This document shows positions 32,351 to 45,109 of a stretch of 64,000 bases of DNA, in pieces; positions within the stretch are counted from its first letter, which is position 1, and each line of letters begins with the position of its first letter. Below the pieces are notes generated by a model. The model had not been told where the DNA came from and searched no databases. It saw only the letters and a list, made by a program, of their open reading frames with translations. The translations under genes and the position numbers were made by a program. The DNA comes from Acanthococcus lagerstroemiae (lineage: Eukaryota; Arthropoda; Insecta; Hemiptera; Eriococcidae), in the NCBI GenBank assembly GCA_031841125.1, contig CM063108.1, forward strand, positions 42,712,268 through 42,776,267. Direction: 5' to 3'.

Positions 32351-33681
32351 TTGTTAAAGAATCAATTCGCATAGTTTAAGCTTTCTAAATAGCTTTCTCC
32401 AGCATTCTTCATAATCCTGAAGTTTCAGCTACAGTTTCTCATCTTTGATACCCATATTCAGACTTCGACCAAGGGAACCTTTTTAAACACTTCACAGAAT
32501 TATAGGATCAATGAGACAAACTTTTCTAAATATTACCAACTAGGTATTTACAATGTTAAAATGAAAACTTCATGAAAAAAACATTTTTCTCAAACATATC
32601 TCCAACCTTGGTAAATCTACTTACAGTCCCCTACATCCTTTCTCTTGTCCTGCGACTCAACCAAAACTCATTTTAAACTTCCTAAATCTCTCCCTGACCT
32701 AAATTATTAATCCATAACTTATGTATCTTTAATTCTCCAGTTCCTAATGATCTTGAATTTTCTGTCCCTTGTCTGGTTTCACCACATAGTCTAGCACATA
32801 ACCAAAAAAACAAAGCAAAAACAAAAAAAAAAAAAAACATACTTTTTGCTACTTTTTATTTATTGACTAACTGAAATATGTATTCTATTTAGATTATAAT
32901 GATGGGACAATTATTTTAAATATATGAAAACACCAAACTGCATTAATATCCTTGCTTTAATAATACAGAGGTATCCTTCTGAATCAGACAGATATTTAGG
33001 AACATTATTCTGATTGAATACTTGGTTCATGTTTCAAACAATTAGTCTTACATCTGAAGGATGAATGAGTGGTGTTTTAATGGATTTTCTTTTTCAATTC
33101 GAACCTTGCAGATTGAAATGAACTATTCTTTTTAGGATCAGCAACTGTAGAAAGTTCGTTTTGGGGGAGGGGGGTTGGTAAAAAATTTGAGTAGGCTAGT
33201 TTTAAACAAATTCTAGTCTATAAAATCTTACAAATTTTAATTCACAAGCCCAAAAAATTTTAAGGTGTTTGTATCAGTTTTTGATTTTCTTGGGTTGGGA
33301 GGAGTGCAAATGATATGTGTATAAATGATACTGACGTTATATCCCCCTTTGTTGTTTCGGATTATAATATTTCCGCTCAGAATGTAACAGAAACAACATA
33401 TTATTATCACCAGTTCTTTTAAACTAATTTCTTTCTCATTTACAATGACACAATACTTTAAAAAGTTACCTACTTACGAATATGAGTACTCTCCCGCAGC
33501 ACATTTGATTATAGTTCTTCAAAATTAAATAATATACAAGTAGTGAAATTATGAAACATCAACTGAAAATTAATATTATTATTATTACAGAAAATTGGTA
33601 CCTAACTTTCTAATACTTCAATAACACTGTAATGTAGAAGATGCGTTTATAATGAATGAGCTCCAGTTCAGGAATCCTCCA
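32351..33681. other. Spacer between the retrotransposon relic and CAL3
   Basis: AT-rich, no recognisable gene. May include the remaining gag and LTR of the relic (to about 32.8 kb, ending near a poly-A run at 32823-32838) and the CAL3 3' UTR. A short (ATT)n at about 33571-33586. Confidence 0.35.
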
Positions 33682-36600
33682 TTAAGGAAACACAACTTGA
33701 TTGGTGCCGGCCGCTTCAACAAGCGGTCTGCAACCAATTGGACTTGGTGACAACACTGCATTCACTGGTGCACATGCGGCATTACGTAGATTTTGAAATG
33801 CTTGGAACTAAAACGGCACAACAACATTGATTTTTACAATTTGTGAACTTTTATATAAGACACATATTTCAGTGGTAGAATGTATTTGCAGAAGTACAGG
33901 TAGACATAGGTGACGCACCTGACTGTAGGAAATAGCAGCCGTTGCAGATGTAGGAAACTGTATGACAATCGCACTGCAGACCTGTCCATTATTATCAGTT
34001 AATGTGAAGGATCCTGGGTATGCGTAATAATACTTCGCCACCGGTAATACATTATAAAAGAAAGAAACTGAAGCGCTATTAGCACACGTGGTGGAAGAAC
34101 CTGCTGCTTGAATCTGGTGCAGTGCTTTTTCGAATGATGTGAATAACGGATTAGGAACATTACCCTCCTAAACCAGAATAAAACTATTTTAGATTCGATA
34201 TTATTGTACTATGGATGTATGTTGCGGAGATAATTGGAGAATTGAACACAAGAAGTCAAGTCGATTTTTTGAAGTGACAGACTAGAGGCTAACGAAGATC
34301 ATGCACGAATGTTAACTAACATAGTTTGTCAAAACTGACTTTGCAAATTGCTGCAGACATATCTGTAATTGGACGCTAATATGTGAAAAGTAAATAAACA
34401 CTGTATAAAAATCAAGTCGAATAGTATGCCGAATTATATAAATCTTTCTTATTGTTATCAAGAGCACCAAATTATACATACCACTTCTACATTAGCTATT
34501 ATAATTGCAAAACCATCACGATGAAGTGCAGCATTGTAAAATGATCCGTATTTCTGATTGTGAAACACAGTAACAGTTTGAATAGGTGATCTTTAAGCAA
34601 AGGATTCCATAATGTTGATTTATTAAATAATAGTGTACAAGGATAGTCAATGTTCATTTATGAGTTCTGAAAATTGAAATATCAGAGCGTACCCCTCTCC
34701 GTCGACTAAACCAGCGGCCGCTCCTGTGGCTTCGTTATTCCAATAATAATAAACTCGATCGTAAATAAAAATATCCTTCCCAAGAACACCTCCGGTAACC
34801 CGAGCTGCCGTTGTCGGCTGATTCAGATATGCTACAACTGTAATGAAAACTAGGTGATGAGCTGAAAGTTGGAAGTGAGCTGGGAAGTTATTATTGATAA
34901 CGCTGAGATGTGTGTTTTTCATGATACGAGTAGGCGTTTTTCAAAGTTGAAGACATACTGTCGCCCGCTTGAGTTAATATTCTAAATCCATTGAAGTGTT
35001 TTTGTTATTTCAGAAGGGTGATGAAAAACGGATGAGGATTCCTCAATGTCCTATGTATGCAGATTGTTTGCTCGACCAGTATTTTGTTGAAGCCAGTACG
35101 ACATAGGTCTCTACCAAAGTGCGCCTTTTCACAATTTTTGGAGAGAAACGAAAATAGAATATATTCTTGAGCGAGTGACGATGCAAAAATAATTTATTAG
35201 TTTCTTTCTGCTATACCAAAACTCGACGTGCGATTAGTAATAATGTGACAACTTACCATTGTGTCCAGAATTTAGTACAAGCTGCTTTTCACTTGCTCCA
35301 ATGGTGACTGTTAATGGAACCGTGGTAGGGTACACTCTAGCTTGACATGTTTCAATGTTCACTGGAGAGAAGGTTGTATATGGAAACACTGTACTCAAGT
35401 TTGACGGCCACGATGCTAATTAAAAAAAAAAAAAAAGATCAGAATTTATCTTACTACAGAGTTAAAGGATTGCACGGATGTTTGTACAGATAAGGCCAGA
35501 TTTACGTGATTTGCCGCTGTGTGCCATTTTTTCCCACCCCAAAAATATACGTGAAACAAATTGTATTCCCATCTTATTCGTTTTCCGTGGTTCCCCTGAA
35601 TCTTGCCGCCCTCAACATTGTTTCGCTCTGTGATTAAGCATACTTGAGCACAATCGTAAATCTGCCGTACAGAAGGCCTGATTCTATCACTGATACACTT
35701 TCATAAATATGGGGCAGTGATGTGGTTTTATTTAGTATCAGCAATGGATGGAACACAATGTATAGACATATTTTTGCTAATTAGTTGCCCTCGTTCTGCG
35801 AATATAAACTGTAAAAATGTTCCTCCTCCTATAATGTCGACCTTGAAAAGGTTAAATCGCTTTATAAGTATCTTCCTGTCTCTAAGTTTTTCTACAGGCC
35901 TGCCCATCCATTCGTCACTTTTCCTTTCTCAGCTCGTGTACGAAAACATGGGAGATGGATATCTGCTTATACATATAGAACTATTCTTCTTTCATTTTAA
36001 TATTAAGAGTTTCTAATCGGCTTGACAAGAAGATGGAATGCCAAGGCTCTATGGAAAGTACCTCTGGATAACTGCCGCAAAAATATGTACATCGAGAAGG
36101 GTCAAACAAATGGCTGATTGGAGATGGGTGATGCCTTGTGACTGAGGGCTTTTTGTTGCAATCCAAGATCAAGTGATTAATATGAGACAGGAAAACATAC
36201 TTCGACCGAGGTAGAGGACAAATGCGGAAAGGATGTGGATTAGCGAGTGGACCATAGAGCATGAGATGAGCGAATGTAGGAAGTCCCCCCCCCCCTTGTA
36301 TAGGCTATCTGAAGCAGCACAACAACATAATGGCGGTAATTCATCAAAGGCTAACACGAAAACATTACCTGACGAACTAGTGTTCGGGATTACAAGAATA
36401 ATCTGCAAAAAGTATTAGAGCATACTGAAACACAACGGTGATGATAGAGGAAAACGACTATGAAGACAGGCTGGACATATTTTTGGTTGATAAAGAGAAG
36501 TTGAGCGTGGCTATATTAGATACTGCTATATCCCAAATACAAAGAACGTTTGTTCCGGTATTTTTAAATGGCCTGAATTTCAATCATACTGTACATCAAA

Positions 36601-36991
36601 TCAGCAATCACTCCTGGCACCATGAAAGAAACCTCTTTTATCCTGTAGCTTATAATTTTTTCCCATCTAACAAAAGAACAAACTGAACTGGTAGGAGAGG
36701 GGGGCCCGTGGAAATTCCCCCAGGCTCTGTTTTCTCTCTATGAGGCTGAACATGAAACTCTAACGAGCCTTCCTTAGTATAGAGTAACTATCAATAACTG
36801 AGCGAAGATCCTAGGCTACACCGACGTATAAAGTTAACCCGCACTAGTAGCAACGAAGCTGAAAATCCCATAGATGATGATAATACGTGAATTGACTTAC
36901 CTTCTAGAGAAGAGTTCGCAAATGGGATCGATGTCACTTCCCTGAAACTCACCAGGCAAACAAACCCAATTAGAAATTTTACAAAAGCCAT
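33682..36991 (-). CDS. CAL3: intact secreted carbonic-anhydrase-like protein, zinc ligands absent
   Basis: On the - strand the exons are 36991-36901, 35415-35257, 34837-34693, 34590-34482, 34167-33919 and 33807-33682: 879 bases, 292 residues. All junctions are GT/AG with the family's phases. The ATG at 36991 starts a signal peptide (MAFVKFLIGFVCLVSF...). Domain blocks: ASWPSNL, SPVNIET, NSGHNV (H82 matches the proton-shuttle position H64 of human CA II), RVTGGVLGKDIF, YYYWN, NQKYGSFYNAALHRDGFAIII, KYYYAYPGSF, QVCSAIVI, FQAFQNLRN, GCRPLVEA. The zinc histidines are replaced by Y113, Y115 and V138 and the gatekeeper glutamate by Q136. A threonine in SFTLT lies where T199 would be, so this copy keeps more active-site surroundings than its paralogs although the metal site is gone. 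Sequons NSS and NLS fit secretion. A GTTAAATAAAAC box lies 63 bases upstream of the ATG. Confidence 0.91.
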
Positions 36992-39900
36992 GGTGCTGTT
37001 CAACTGTAGGTACTGTTTGTTACTACAAGTACAGAATTAAAAGGTTGCTGCGGGTTTTATTTAACTTCGCGACCTAGAAAATACGAGTAAAAATAGCTGT
37101 TCAAATTATTGTTGACAGTCAGATTTCCGAGTAACAGTCGGATCTCAACTGTCGATATTATGCGTATACATACCCGCTGGGGGGTGCTGTCAATGTTATT
37201 GTCTCATCATGCACGTGCTTTCTGGTACTTACTTGTGGGCTTTTTCCACCTCGAATTATAAATGTTTGTTTTTTCGAAATGACTTAGAGTGCAGGTCTGA
37301 AGGTACAATAACATACACTGTATTCTGATCTGGTATCGACTAGCATGAATGAATAAATGAATGGCAAATATGAGCAAGTGAACGTTTCTCCTATGAAAAT
37401 TAGGAACCCTAAATTTCCCGAGTAAGTTCGCTTTTTGGGACATACCTAATTCACAATTCAGTTGTTTTAATTCAAATGTTATAAATTATTGAATGTAAAG
37501 CGTCCGATTCCAAGGTGTATAAAGTTATAGGTTTCCTTCCCAACTTAGTTATTAAATTATCCATTCAAGCTGTATTAATAAAGGTCATTTTTTGTGTGTA
37601 AGGTGGCACTGTATGCGCCGAGTGCTCAGACCTTATAGTCCATTGAATTTTTCCTCAGGTTGCTGTTGAGGACCAGCTCAGCAGCCTCACTGAGAATTTT
37701 CTTAGTTCTATCTCTTTGACTTCATTGGGTGCTGGATACTCCAGTCCTAATTCTTTGCGCCTCGTCCTAGTTATTGCTCGGCATTGGCGTACGATGGGGA
37801 TCGAGGTTTCCTCCTCTTCTCCAGAATGCTGACAGAAGCTGCTTTTTTCCACTCTTTATTTTATACCACACTAGCTGATCCGCTTTGCGGCTCATCTAGA
37901 TCGTGGGCTAAAGTGAGTTAGCTTGATTGAGTTAGATGGAGGGGTATGCTAAAATTAGAAGAAAAAAAACTATTTAACGAAGTTGCAAGGGGGTCCAGAC
38001 CTCCTGGACACCAGCTCTTCAAGTCATATTGCGTTCATTCGGAGTGTCCTGATTCATTTGCAGCTTATTGCTTTCTGTTTGTATTGTTCAGATAAAGATG
38101 TTTAGGTTCTTAAAAATTCAATTGAATAATTAGAATATAAATGCTGAATATGGTTTCCAAAAACCTGAAATCTTTGGGGCATCGGCTGCTAACGGAAGTG
38201 GGTTGAGTTGCAGAACCGGATCCATTTAATAACTATGTCGTACCATGAATACAAAACCGATGGTCTATTAGGGTAAATATTACTGGGGAAAATGTCTTTA
38301 GGAAAAATGTCCTTAGAGAAAACGAACTTAGGAAACTTTGCTTTAGGAAAAAAGTCGTTAGGATCTAGGGAAATTGTCTGTATAAACAATTATGCCATCT
38401 CTTTAATATCAGCCTATGGTAGAAACGGACATCGCTCCACTTCAACGCATATGTATTTAATGTTGTCTGCCTTCATCCTTGAAGGGGCAATAAGTGTGAT
38501 GTTCACGCAGACATACTCGTTGAAAAATTTATGAATTGATGTAATCTATCAACAGAGTCCAGTTCTCGTAATTACACAAATGCCTGATTTGTGCTAGTGA
38601 TTTTGCTTGTCTTAATTTTTGTAGGGATGGGAAATTTAATTTTTGGCTATTTTTGAATTACAGATTCTATATTTTTACCAACATATAACTTCATTCTCTT
38701 GGATCTCATTCTCCTGTCTTAGTACTTTAAGAAATCGTGGGTGTTCATGTGTTGTAGTGTTGAAACGTGAGCCAAATTAAGGTTTTAACGACTTGGGAGT
38801 GGGTATTCATAAGATATGCGTAAGAAAATTCAACCGGTAAGCAGAAAAAAAAACAGGTTAAACTTTGAAGTCCTAAATGCTCTCTTTTTGGAGAGTGAAC
38901 CATAGATACAGTAAGAATTCAACCATATGACAGAATTCCTGACACTATAAAATTTGGTAATGAAGACTTTTTTCCTACCTGATCAATGGAAAGGATATCA
39001 AGAGTTTTAATTTTAATACTTAATTCCCAACCACGTTTTTGGAGTTTCTTAGAAACAGTCTTTCCTGATATTCTTGAATCGCTCTATTTACTATACTAAG
39101 AAAATCGGTCACGATTCATTTAAAAAGTTGCACCCAAGTATATTTTATGTAGATATTCCTGAAACAAAGCTGTGACGAAATCTGCTACAACAATATCGAA
39201 CCACGCTGTAAACGAAGTTGAGACTGATGAAGTTATAACATGTGTATCTATGTTTGAATTCTTATTTATGAGGACAAAATATAAATGCCAGCTGATCCGA
39301 CTTTCTACGTATTAGATAATTAATTTCTAAATGATAACATAATAATCAGTGAGAAAAGGAAACCAGAGCTTGAAAATATCTACATTACTTACTATTAGGG
39401 CTATTGCATTGGTTTGTACTCGACGTACTAGCTAAAATCTGAGAAGTTCATATATCAGAACCAGCGCTCGATGGGCATTATTCTGGACTCAGTTTCGAGT
39501 TCGAGCCCAGGCCTAAGTGTCCGCCAATAAAAGCGTTCACATTATACATATATAGTTCTCTGTGTTAGCATTTGTTCTATACCAGCTTGCGTGGCCGAAA
39601 AAGATGCCAAAAGGAGAGCCAATCTTAAATTTATTGTGTGTCTGCCCTGCATATTTGAAAAACCAACAAAAAATGTTAACACTGATACTGGCCATATTCT
39701 GTTTAGTGTTAGTTTTGGAAAATGAATTTCACGTTTATAACTACTGCGTTTCATTCACCAAGTGTGAAGTATAAATTTTCATATGCAGGATTCTGAAAAC
39801 CTAATGCCAGAGTTACTGCTGGTGGAGCGATTACATTGTATTAGTTCACAGGTAAACGTCTTTAAAAGCACTGTATACCCACCTATTTAATCTTATCTAA

Positions 39901-40540
39901 TATAATTCATGTTCAACATAATACGTGTCAATAACTAGTTTACCTACGTAAAGCTTTCTTATCAGAAAAATAACGTAACAAATAGTTCTGACCATGTTTG
40001 TTAGCGTTTAATCAACGTCAGTGGTGTAATCAAAATTTTCTTAGTAGGGAGTCCCACCATTTACATTATTTTCAATTTTTCAAAGGAATTTCAGCAATGG
40101 AGAGCGAGATCTAAATCCCGAAGCCCCCTGACCTCTAGATTTCTTGAAGATCTTGATTTTAGCTGTGATGTTATCCCCGAATCGCAAATTGAAATAACAT
40201 AAATAAGAACGAGAAAGAGAATATACACGAAGTAAAAAAGTTGTCTTTAAATAAAATATAGCAATATAAAGTATTATAAATATTATATGTATTTTCAATA
40301 ATGAAGGTCACGGAATTAGGATTAACAGATACGAAATGCGAAGTACCAGCAGGAGAACCACTCGAACAAAGCAAGTTTGAGCTATGAGGTAATCAGGAGC
40401 CAATGACGATTTTAATTTACTAAAAAATAAGAAAAGCAGTGTTAGATTTCTTCGCCTTTTAAATTTAGTTTAAAATGATTATTTACAAAGCTTTGAATGA
40501 AGAGGGAAAAAACCATGACATCATCGGATATAAGAAAGTA
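36992..40540. other. Spacer upstream of CAL3, no supported gene
   Basis: Apart from the CAL3 promoter box I find no exon of the family and no domain. At 38280-38360 a degenerate AAATGTCTTTAGGAAAA word repeats about five times. At 39465-39510 GAGTTCGAGCCCAGG recalls a SINE box B, but no flanking duplication was found. Confidence 0.35.
37054..37065 (-). promoter_or_regulatory. GTTAAATAAAAC box upstream of CAL3
   Basis: On the - strand GTTAAATAAAAC ends 63 bases before the CAL3 start codon, a distance that fits a TATA-like element plus a short 5' UTR. It is identical to the box upstream of CAL2. No such box was seen near CAL1 or CAL5. Confidence 0.42.
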
Positions 40541-40717
40541 GGGTAGGGAAGATGTGCCCAATGTGTCCACTTTGACCAATAATGCGCCAGAAAGAGTCTG
40601 TAAAAAAAAAATTACCAAGTGAGAAAAATGATTTTCCACTGACTCGGCATTCCCTTCTTCATGATTCTTGTTGCGCATTAATTTGAAAAGTGACCACATT
40701 TAGCGCATCTGCCCTAC
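40541..40717. mobile_element. Probable small inverted-end element
   Basis: GTAGGGTAGGGAAGATGTGCCC at the left is mirrored by GCGCATCTGCCCTACATC at the right. The left end resembles the larger element at about 58065-59012. Confidence 0.4.
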
Positions 40718-42447
40718 ATCGGCATTATGTATCTATACATTTACTACGTAGATTGTCTGTGATGGTAGTTGCCCATGGAAAGCTAATTTATTGTAATACT
40801 TCACAATCAATCTAATCGTGCATCAAGTGTAACTCCATCGCATTGATAAACGGCCCTGTTATACTCCGAGTGCTGTAACTTGTCTGCACAGAGGCTAGAT
40901 AATTTCCATTGTAGTCTAATAAGACAACAGATTCTCGAAACTGTAATACAAAATTAATGAAACAGTAAAATTACGTCAAGGATTGTTAGGGAAGAGATGC
41001 ATAAGGAGTTTACACAATCCTTTCTTAAGTCGACGGTTCACTCGCTGTCGGACTTTAATTTGCCTCATTCAGAAGGCAGGAAAATCAAAAAAGCAAACAT
41101 TTCTTTGCTCGACAAGTATTAAAATTTAGAGGTCAGTTATCTTGCTTTAGTTTGTCCTCTCTCCATGGAAAAACAATTATACTACCAGGCACCTATTAGA
41201 GCTTTTCAGAGGCAGTATTGCACATTTTTATTACTGACATGTATTCAAGTACAAAATGGCTGAATTTACTCATACCGGTGGATGTTGACATATTAATGGA
41301 TGTCTGAGGAAAATAACAAGATTAGTATGACGTCCGTATTCCACTTCTGAATGCTGACATATGTATAATAAGGTGTAGCCTGAAATTTCAATCATATGGG
41401 ATGTTTTTATAGTCCTGAGTCTCTCGACTATCGTAGGTTACGTCTCTCCGCTTATTTCTCTTTTGTGTTTATCTTTTCATTTCTGAGAAGTTCTTACACT
41501 TTGTATCCTTCATTATCTGCTCTTCGTAGCTCATTCTTTGGCTTCCATTCCAGTTCTTTCCCTCAGCCATTTCCTCTAGCAGTAATAACAATATCCCTGG
41601 ATCTGTAATTCTAACTCTTCTCTTTACGACTGTGTTCCCTTCCTATTCGCCCAACACTTTTTCATTCTTGATTTTGTTCTGTTCATTTGATTTTCAACAT
41701 TTTCCTATAATACCACATTTCAAAAATTTCTATCTTTCTTGTGTTCCTACTGTCCAGGTCTCACATCTATATAATGCTATACTCTAAATACACGTTTGAA
41801 GAAATCTCAGTCTTAATTTTAAATCCATATTTGCCCTAAGCATGTTTCCATTTTGAAAAAAAACAACTTTTAACTTGTCCCATTCTACTCTTTATTTCTG
41901 TTTTACTTCTTCCATCTTACGTTATCAGATTACCTAAATATTTAAATTCTCATTCACCTCCTTCATTTTTTCATCTCTCATTTCCATATTTATTGGATTT
42001 GGTTTCCATCTACTGACTACTATCACTTTTGTTTTATTTTTATTCATTTTCATCTGCATTTTACATTTTATTTTCAATTTTTCATTCAATTTTTTCAATG
42101 TTTTCTTTAGTTTTTCGTTATTACTTTCGACTATTGCTATGTCGTCTGCAAACCTTATCATTCTTACCGTCTCCCCTAGTATTATCACACTTGATTTCCT
42201 TTCATTCATTTCTTTAGTTACTTTTTCTATAAATAGGTTTTAAACAGTACTGGTGACGAAGAGCAACCTTGTGGATGTTAGCTTCTCCCACTTCGTCCTC
42301 TATTTGTATTTAAGCCTTTTGATCCCTATATGAGTTCCGTATTACTCTTCTATCTTTATACCTAATTCCTATCTCCTTCAATATTTAAAACATTTTTGAG
42401 CATGCAACATTATCAAAAGCTGTTTCTAAATCTGTAAATGCTGCTGC

Positions 42448-42705
42448 ATATCGAGTGTCTCATGCACACTTGGCCTAAGTGACATTTTGACGAAAAATGA
42501 GTTTAATACGTATTCTTATAGATCTCAATGCCCTCTATCGGGCTACACTCGCAAATGACGAATTACTTCCTTTTTTAGCCTGCTAGATGGCGTAAGCCTT
42601 TTGAGTCACGTATATAACACAACGTTATTTATAATTTTCAAATCGCTCTCCTGATAAAAAAAAAAAGTTTTTGTCATTTAAGTCAAGTGTGCATGAGACA
42701 CTCGA
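42448..42705. mobile_element. 258-bp MITE with TA target, TIR TCGAGTGTCTCATGCACACT
   Basis: About 33-bp inverted ends with a few mismatches; TA precedes and follows. Removing it joins the interrupted LINE reading (..AATGCTGCA|TA|TGTATTC). Tc1/mariner-type MITE. Confidence 0.82.
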
Positions 42706-43309
42706 TATGTATTCAAACCTTTTTACAGACTTTTTTCTAGTATAAGCCTGGAAGATAAAATTTCTTCCCTGGTTCCTCTACCGTTTCTGAATCCAAACTC
42801 ATCTTCCATTTTATTTTGTAATCTCTGATTTATTGTCCAAGCTAGAATCTGTGATGCATGCGATAGTGAACTTAATAATCTCCTCATTTGCTCGCTCTTG
42901 CTTCTTTAAGGATCATAAGAAACCTGTTTTTCTGTAAATTATTGGCATTTCTCTTCTTCACACATTCTGTTAATTAATTCATATAATTTTTTTTAAACTA
43001 CTTCTCCTGCATTCTTCAATAACTCACTAGCAATTTCATCAATTCCTTCAGCTTTACCTGCTTTTATTTTATCAAATTCCGATCTCAAAATAGGATCTCC
43101 TCTTTCTTCGTCCTCCATATCGTTCCATACATTTACTTGTACCTGTACTCCATTCTTATGCAATTTTTCTACATATCTCGCCCATATTTTTATTTCCCCT
43201 TTTTGAGAGTCTAATAATTTTCCCTAGGAAGAAATATTTGGGGTCAAAGAATGTAATCAGCACATCAGCGAATCCAGCAGCTAAGAAGTGTAAGTGAACA
43301 GCAAAATGA

Positions 43310-43563
43310 ATTGGACGCTATTCAGCAAGAGGGAACCAACTAACATTTGTAAACAAAATGAGTTATTAGTATCGTTGGAAAGAGCGTAAAAAGTAGAATT
43401 TTTCAAATTGGGACCCCGATTCAAAAATGTGTACTCACGTTGAAAAAAGCTTATCAATAAACGCTATGTGTCATATAGTTTCTACATGACTCCTGAACTT
43501 CGAATCACGTGTTCTCAAAAAGCGGATTTTGCTAGTTGGTTCCCTCTTGCTGAATAGCGTCCA
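43310..43563. mobile_element. Short (254-bp) deletion form of the element at 24784
   Basis: Ends TTGGACGCTATTCAGCAAG / CTTGCTGAATAGCGTCCA, about 31-bp inverted repeats. Its two halves match the outer parts of 24784-25817 (reverse orientation) with the middle missing: an internal-deletion derivative. Inserted in the decayed LINE. Confidence 0.75.
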
Positions 43564-45109
43564 GTTGGAGTCCGCGACAGTCAGTGCGCACCAATTCATG
43601 CTTTTAGAACGACAAAATTATCGACGATGACCAACCGGGAAAAAATAAAAATAAAAATAGTTGCACAGCGACATAACGTATGAATGGGTAGCTACGTAGC
43701 TAGATAGCAGTTCAAGGTGTGGGTTATCATTATAAACTTTCAAAGATTAGACGAGTCATCGTGCAGTAATGACAAACCTATTTTGAAAAAATCGTATTTG
43801 CTGTTCGGCCAATTTACAGACGGCCACCAATCTTATCTGATGTATTTTTCACTTTCATATTATGTTCATTTGAATTTTCTGCCGATTAATACATTGTTCT
43901 GCTGTTCATTTTTCTTTTTAACTGTTCACTGCATTTGACGATGTGACACGCATTTTTCAGCTGTTTTTTTTTTTTTTGTACCTACTTCATTGCTCTCACA
44001 GCATTTTTTGATGAGCCGATAAATGCATAGCATTTTCCTTCTCCATCCGTTAAATTATTTGTTCTTTTTCTTCCTCCAAAACATCGTTTGACTTTATTAT
44101 ATACCTGATCGGGTTTTCCTGCTTATTTGCTCCTCAATTTGCTCACAATTCTGACTTTTTTTTTGACCTTGCATTCTTTCTTTATTTGATTTGTTAAAGC
44201 CTGATATTTGTGCTCACTTTCTCTATCGTTGGCTTGTTCATACTTTCTTCTTTCTTCCATTAACTCTAGTATCTCACTTTTCACTCATGGGTTTCTCCTT
44301 TCTATTATTTGAGTACCTAATTTCTTCCTGTCAGATTTACTGCGTTCCGTAGTGCTATCCACTCCCCTTAAATATCATTTCCTCCCTTTGATTTATAAAA
44401 TTCTTTCATTATTTCTTTTTGATATTCTTCTATTTTCTTTATCTCTTTCAATAACTCCAAATTCCATTTTGTTTTTACTTTCTTCTTGTTCATCCTTTTA
44501 AATTTAAACCTACATTTCATAACTATTAAATTGTGATCAATCGATAGGTATTATTAGTTCTTCAGTACCAAACTATACCTGGCAGTTTGATATCCATCCA
44601 GTTAGATGTTTGGGGAATGAAATGAAGACGGAGTCGTAAATCTGTACATCATTCCCCTTAAATTCGTAGAATGAACCACTATATTATGCGTAGTAAAATT
44701 CAGCTTTTCCTGCTACATCAAACCACTGCGCATCTTCATGCAGATCTAATTTAACACATGAACCTGCTTGTACTATTTTTCGAAGTTCTTTACCGAACGA
44801 ATCAAATAATGAATTCGGATAGTTTCCCTCCTGATAAATACAAAAAATGTTAACGATTTTTCGTCTTTTTTCTATAAAATTGATGTGCACGTATCTACTT
44901 TTTTTAATGTGAGTATATTTATTTATTTATTATTCAGTAAAACTCACTACTTTTACGAAATTTCCTAGAACCACGCAGTTATTGTTGTAACTCCCATCAC
45001 GTATCTGATTCTTTTGACAATATACAGCCTGAATACCGAGGGGATACCTGCGTAATATGAGAATTTCTGATTTGAGCTTGTAGATGTAAGTGACTGTATA
45101 CTTAACCTA

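Larger units (their letters stand above)
41650..44530 (-). mobile_element. Decayed LINE in the last intron of CAL4
   Basis: A - strand reading at 42209-41934 keeps MIRFADDIAIVESN (the FADD box of a reverse transcriptase), then many stops. Upstream - strand sequence to 44.5 kb reads as lysine/glutamate-rich linker typical of the region before LINE RT domains. It is interrupted by the MITE at 42448-42705 and the element at 43310-43563. Clade not determined. Confidence 0.6.
40812..45047 (-). pseudogene. CAL4: decayed carbonic-anhydrase-like copy (exons 4-6 only)
   Basis: Three exon-like blocks in the right order and phase: 45047-44948 (exon 4, 100 bases instead of 109, keeping the GTG|gtgagt donor), 44830-44579 (exon 5, 252 bases, EGNYPNSLFDSFGKELRKI..AEFYYA) and 40940-40812 (exon 6, starting after ttacag, LLDYNGNYLASV, stop TAG). 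Exon 5 carries an in-frame TAA at 44686-44684 exactly in the conserved Y-Y-A-Y-P-G motif. Exon 4 has lost the KY...RDG core, and the conserved exon 5 cysteine is not seen. The intron between exons 5 and 6 (3.6 kb) is filled by a decayed LINE and a MITE. I found no exon 1-3 between here and CAL5; a mariner relic lies where they would be expected. Exon 6 is recognised by acceptor, phase and length more than by sequence. Non-functional as read. Confidence 0.68.

Noticed and set aside
33808..34922. Separate single-exon genes at 34041-33808 and 34922-34647
   Set aside because: These are unspliced pieces of CAL3 exons 5 and 3 running into introns; the spliced model explains them fully.
35717..36686. 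Several frames in CAL3 intron 1
   Set aside because: Open on both strands with no motif; intronic background or unidentified repeat.
39465..39515. Second SINE (GAGTTCGAGCCCAGG)
   Set aside because: Only a box-B-like word; no box A at the right distance and no target duplication.
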